Positions 60,743 through 64,000 of a DNA stretch of 64,000 nucleotides are shown piece after piece. This stretch comes from an uncultured Prevotella sp. (lineage in GTDB: Bacteria; Bacteroidota; Bacteroidia; Bacteroidales; Bacteroidaceae). The stretch spans positions 1-64,000 of the forward strand of contig OMXK01000012.1 in the NCBI GenBank assembly GCA_900314995.1, written 5' to 3'. Numbering within the stretch: position 1 is the first letter of the stretch; every line of letters starts with the position of its first letter. A program made the position numbers and the translations under genes. The notes beneath the pieces were generated by a model, which worked only from the letters and a program-made list of their open reading frames with translations, had not been told where the DNA came from and did no database searches.

Positions 60743-63109
60743 TTAACTTCTACCATATCCATTCCTAGAATATTTAAGTTTGTAAGATTCTGTTTTGCAG
60801 TAGTGAGCACTGACATCATCATACACAATATGACCGCGCTTTACCCAAGTACGAAGAGTTTCTGTACCGTCGCCCGGGCGCCCCTGACTGCTCCGCATCT
60901 GCCGGAACTGTTCTTTGGTGAACTCATCGGGTAACAAATCCAGAAGATTCTGAGGCCCCGACTGTCTTTGGATCTCAACCTCTTCGCGCATCTCTTTCTC
61001 CAGCTGCTGACCGAAATAGAGCATCTTGCACCAGAGGTTATAATTTGCCGACCAGCGCACAAATTCAGCAATCTCCCTGCTCCACTTGTACCCATGAGCC
61101 ACATAGAGCACCATACCCTTCAACCAGGCGATGACGTTGGCACGATAAGAGAGCACACGATATGCCTCAGAGTCATAGAGACGGGCGGTGTCAGCGTTCT
61201 CCGTCTTCATCTCCATTGCCAGCTTCCTGGCCTGCGGACATTCAATGAGTCCGTTGGCAGCGTCCAGCCTATCGATATAAGGCTTCAGCTCGTCGGCAAA
61301 CGCTTGGTCGTAGATGCCCAGAATGGGATCAGAGTCGTCATCATTATTACGGATGATGGTTGCAATATCCAGTCGGCTCAGCGTTCCGTCGTTCACCATC
61401 TTATAAAAGAATTTACGAGCATTTGGCGGCGTAGTAGAGGCGTTGAAGTTCCACCTTAAGGGTGCTATGCCTGAAACAGAGTCTGCCCCTACGCGCTCCT
61501 GTCCTGCCAGTGAGTTGTCGAAGGCCTTACGAATCAGCAAGCCCACATCATCGGAGGTATGCTTCGAAGTCACCTTCTTCAGCGCCTCGATTTCATCCAC
61601 CTTGGTGTAGATATATCGCTCACCGTTATTGTTGACATCGACGATACGCTGATTAAACACAGCGTCGGTCAGGTTGTCAATCAGCATCTGGATACAGATG
61701 TCCGTCGGCCTCGGATCCTTCTTCTGCTTGGCATTCGGATTCTTCTGCTTCCATTCCGCCTCGCGCTGACGATTGGGAATATCCCTTTGACGGATGTCCT
61801 CCATGATATACTCGATGGGCTTATTGATGGAGCCCTTACCGATGGACTGAATACCGACTAGTACACCCATGAATGTCGGCTCATGGATAACGTTGTCCCA
61901 ATAGCGGAACTTGGCACCGTGCATGTGAGAGCCGAGAGCCGGGAACACCTGACTAGCCACAGCGGGCTTATACAGCGGCGGTACATTCTTCGTCAGCAGC
62001 CTGATCAGCGGCGGCAGACGCGTGGGGAGAGGAGGCGGCGCGGTCATAGAACCGCCACAAGCCTTAACGACCGAAGTAGATTTGAGCGCAGCCAGAATCT
62101 GTTTGAGTCTGAGCGACATACCCTTACGGGGTTCCTTCAGCGCGTTCTCAATGGTCTGTCGCCACTCTCGATTGTTCTCCTGCCTAACATCTTCAGGATC
62201 ATCCTTCTTATTCCAGTAGTTAGGAATCACCGAAAGAAGCTTCTCCAGCTTATAGCCGCAGATGCTGCGCAGCGTGAGAACTAGTTCAAAGGTAAGTGCA
62301 TTTCGGTCACCCTCTACAGGAGCCTTCCCGTCGTTGAACAGTTCCCAATACTTCTCGATGATCTCTTTGAAAGAGTACCCATTATACGAAGCATTAGGGT
62401 CATGCTCCACATCAGATATAGGATTCTGGGAACTGAACCACTGAACCAGTGAACCATCCTCATCCTCCCAAGGCCTATAGTGCTTGTTGGATTTTTTAGC
62501 ACCCGGAGGCATTTCCTCCTGACCTCTGGCCTCGCGCTCCTTCAGCAGTTCATACTCTTTTTCGCATTGCTCAGGCGTCATCGGCTCCCCGAAGAGTGCA
62601 TCGTCCAGATAGATCAGGTCGTCTTCATGGCCGCTGGTTGAATAGCAAACGCGCTGCAGGTCGTGGGCCGATGTGTCCATTTCCAGCTGCAGGATGCAGG
62701 CTACCCTCACCTGATTCTCCAAGATAGTAGTACCGGGCACGCGCTTGCACACAAGATGATAACCGCCTCCGGCACTCTTCTCCAGCATCATCAGCCCGAT
62801 CTCGTCCTTCTTCGAGAGCACCAGCTGCCTGATCTGTTCCGACTGTTTGGCATCATAGCAGTCCACATCGTGGAAGAAATAGCTGCCGATGCTCTTGCAG
62901 CCAGCCAGCTGTCCGTCCACATATCCGAGGTTATATGCCAGCTGCATCAGCTTGGCCTTAGCCTTAGCGTCGCCGTTGCGGGCCTTTGTCAGATAGCCGA
63001 GATTCTTCTTGGAGTCCCTTTTCGCCATCAGCGCCGCACGGTCTTTTACGGGGTGGGCCATTTTCTTCTTGCCCTTGCCCTCCCCCGCATAAGTTATCTC
63101 ATAGATCAT
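60743..63109 (-). CDS. VirE/BT4734-type primase with DUF3987 helicase-like domain
   Basis: 788 residues. The N-terminal region (about 20-180) is BT4734/VirE-N-like, related to archaeal-eukaryotic primases, with acidic residues in FHDVDCYDAKQ (Asp81, Asp83) and KSAGGGYHLVCKRV. The C-terminal DUF3987 domain has a degenerate P-loop GIQSIGKGS (419-427). Such proteins occur in Bacteroidetes prophages, plasmids and integrated elements and probably prime and unwind DNA. The start overlaps the upstream stop by 4 nt (ATGA). Confidence 0.85.
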   Translation of the reverse strand: MIYEITYAGEGKGKKKMAHPVKDRAALMAKRDSKKNLGYLTKARNGDAKAKAKLMQLAYNLGYVDGQLAGCKSIGSYFFHDVDCYDAKQSEQIRQLVLSKKDEIGLMMLEKSAGGGYHLVCKRVPGTTILENQVRVACILQLEMDTSAHDLQRVCYSTSGHEDDLIYLDDALFGEPMTPEQCEKEYELLKEREARGQEEMPPGAKKSNKHYRPWEDEDGSLVQWFSSQNPISDVEHDPNASYNGYSFKEIIEKYWELFNDGKAPVEGDRNALTFELVLTLRSICGYKLEKLLSVIPNYWNKKDDPEDVRQENNREWRQTIENALKEPRKGMSLRLKQILAALKSTSVVKACGGSMTAPPPLPTRLPPLIRLLTKNVPPLYKPAVASQVFPALGSHMHGAKFRYWDNVIHEPTFMGVLVGIQSIGKGSINKPIEYIMEDIRQRDIPNRQREAEWKQKNPNAKQKKDPRPTDICIQMLIDNLTDAVFNQRIVDVNNNGERYIYTKVDEIEALKKVTSKHTSDDVGLLIRKAFDNSLAGQERVGADSVSGIAPLRWNFNASTTPPNARKFFYKMVNDGTLSRLDIATIIRNNDDDSDPILGIYDQAFADELKPYIDRLDAANGLIECPQARKLAMEMKTENADTARLYDSEAYRVLSYRANVIAWLKGMVLYVAHGYKWSREIAEFVRWSANYNLWCKMLYFGQQLEKEMREEVEIQRQSGPQNLLDLLPDEFTKEQFRQMRSSQGRPGDGTETLRTWVKRGHIVYDDVSAHYCKTESYKLKYSRNGYGRS

Positions 63110-63468
63110 CGGCTGTATCCTTTCTTTTGCAGATACTTGATAATCTCCTTCATACCCTTGTTCAACAGTATCGGCAGCTTGTCGCGAAGCTCAGAGGGTA
63201 CCGTAAAGATCACACGGTCGTTACCGTCATTGCTGAACGACAGACTGCCGTAGTCCACCCTGAACTCAGGCTTGCCCCGCGTTCGCTTCTTGCGGATGAA
63301 GTCGAACGTGCCGTTGTTCAGCATCTGGCCGTAGCCCATGCCGTGAAACGGCTCCACCAGTCCCACACGCGGATTGTCGGGCATCACCTGCACATAATCC
63401 ATTCCAGTCTCTGTCTTGCTGACTGCCACCTGGGCGTTCAGCGTAATAGTCTTAATTTTCTTTGCCAT
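63106..63468 (-). CDS. Small DNA-metabolism-associated protein, unknown
   Basis: 120 residues, no signal peptide. It has an N-terminal beta segment (KIKTITLNAQVAVSKTETGM), basic middle (FIRKKRTRGKPEFRVDYG), and helical end (LPILLNKGMKEIIKYLQKKG). It is translationally coupled to the primase, which suggests a replication accessory role. I do not recognise a family. Confidence 0.65.
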   Translation of the reverse strand: MAKKIKTITLNAQVAVSKTETGMDYVQVMPDNPRVGLVEPFHGMGYGQMLNNGTFDFIRKKRTRGKPEFRVDYGSLSFSNDGNDRVIFTVPSELRDKLPILLNKGMKEIIKYLQKKGYSR

Positions 63469-63565
63469 TTAGTTGAGTTGTATTTGCGAGAAGAAGTTTC
63501 CGAGTTCCGATGGCCATCTTTAATCACGTGAAGACCTCTTCCGCTCCAACTCAGGTTAATAGATT

Positions 63566-63841
63566 TTACTTTTTAATCAGTTCGGTTGCCACTACGTCCA
63601 TAAACATCTGTCCGTTGTACTCGCGGCTGCTGAACCGCAGCGTCGCTATGACGAGGTCTCCCTCCTGGAACTCCAGCGTAGCCAGCGACCCGAGGACACT
63701 CACCACATAGGTTGGCTCATACTTGCCGCCCAGCTCCTGCAACACGAGTGTTCGCTTGTTCAGCATGCCACCCTCACTTTTCTCACTCTTTACCGTAAAG
63801 CACTCACCGCACTTCACGACTCTTAAAATCTGTTCTTTCAT
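63566..63841 (-). CDS. OB-fold-like protein (DUF3127-type)
   Basis: 91 residues from the ATG at 63841. The strand pattern and SVLGSLATLEFQEGDLVIAT followed by SSREYNGQMFMDVVATEL resemble DUF3127, an OB-fold family related to single-strand DNA-binding proteins. This fits its place upstream of a primase. Family membership is by eye only. The gap to the next gene (about 100 bp) holds nothing clear. Confidence 0.65.
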   Translation of the reverse strand: MKEQILRVVKCGECFTVKSEKSEGGMLNKRTLVLQELGGKYEPTYVVSVLGSLATLEFQEGDLVIATLRFSSREYNGQMFMDVVATELIKK

Positions 63842-63854
63842 TTTGTTTGTAAAA

Positions 63855-64000
63855 TTAAATGTTAATATAAATGGAGCCATGCTCCTGTTCAAATTCTCTT
63901 CTTATCGCGTCCACAGACTTGGGCATGATCTTCAGCCCGTTCTGCTTGGCGATATTCTCGTCGCCTCTGACCAAAGCCAGATACTTGAGGTATTCACGGC
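63855..64000 (-). CDS. Partial gene of the mobile module, continues past window
   Basis: The last 47 codons of a minus-strand gene end at TAA (63855-63857) and stay open to the window edge. They encode REYLKYLALVRGDENIAKQN and end HGSIYINI. The gene precedes the OB-fold gene by 13 nt in the same direction. Function cannot be told from this fragment. Confidence 0.65.
   Translation of the reverse strand, partial: REYLKYLALVRGDENIAKQNGLKIMPKSVDAIRREFEQEHGSIYINI

Noticed and set aside
1-64000. CRISPR arrays, rRNA and tRNA genes
   Set aside because: No regularly spaced direct repeats, no rRNA-like sequence and no cloverleaf with a TTCGA-type arm was seen in the intergenic regions.

Overview
The window is a chromosomal segment of a Prevotella-like Bacteroidales bacterium, probably from gut or rumen. 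The signs are SusC/SusD pairs, TAnnTTTG promoters with a TTTG box about 19-21 nt upstream, A-rich translation starts with few Shine-Dalgarno sites, a primary sigma factor of about 290 residues, and families largely restricted to Bacteroidetes (DUF5606, DUF4230, DUF4738, DUF4890, long NusB, VirE-type primase). I saw no rRNA, tRNA or CRISPR array.

Layout. 1-5.3 kb is an AT-rich accessory island. It holds the 3' part of an IS4-type transposase, small secreted lipoproteins separated by repeated promoter/leader and hairpin modules, a large inverted repeat, and a HigBA toxin-antitoxin pair. At 5.5 kb a membrane-spanning TPR/HTH protein looks chimeric in base composition. 6.7-10.6 kb (minus strand) is a translation operon, rplY-pth-S4 protein-Ca2+/Na+ antiporter-yhhQ-queF. 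The yhhQ-queF part is preceded by a convincing preQ1-I riboswitch pseudoknot. 10.9-14.3 kb (plus) is nusB-yajC-ybbR-like-coaE-DUF5606.

15.7-29 kb is a complete xylan utilization locus on the minus strand: SusC/SusD (XusA/B), SusC/SusD (XusC/D), a surface lipoprotein (XusE), and a GH10 xylanase whose catalytic domain is split by two tandem binding modules. Cell-surface enzyme and lipoproteins would cut and capture xylan, and the two SusCD pumps would import the fragments. A large outer-membrane beta-barrel gene (29.2-32.1 kb) and aroB (32.3 kb) follow, then remnants of a VirE-type mobile locus (33.5-34.1 kb).

34.1-41 kb (minus) is a menaquinone operon: ROK protein-thioesterase-menF-menD-menB-menC-menE. 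41.2-46.1 kb (plus) is lysS-gpsA-pgi-HAD phosphatase. Then come two small envelope genes, a tandem DUF4230 pair with an AGCS symporter, a degenerate histidine kinase, trmO, an intact TPR histidine kinase with a metallo-hydrolase, and rpoD. 55.3-60 kb is a two-gene GH2-GH31 operon suited to stripping xyloglucan side chains. 60.1-64 kb is the edge of a mobile or prophage-like replication module (OB-fold protein, VirE/DUF3987 primase, M15 peptidase) that continues beyond the window.

The most interesting items are the preQ1-I riboswitch with an extra mini-hairpin in its loop, the histidine kinase lacking its phospho-accepting His and other key residues, the repeat-punctuated lipoprotein array, and the nested inverted repeat at 2.74-3.11 kb.
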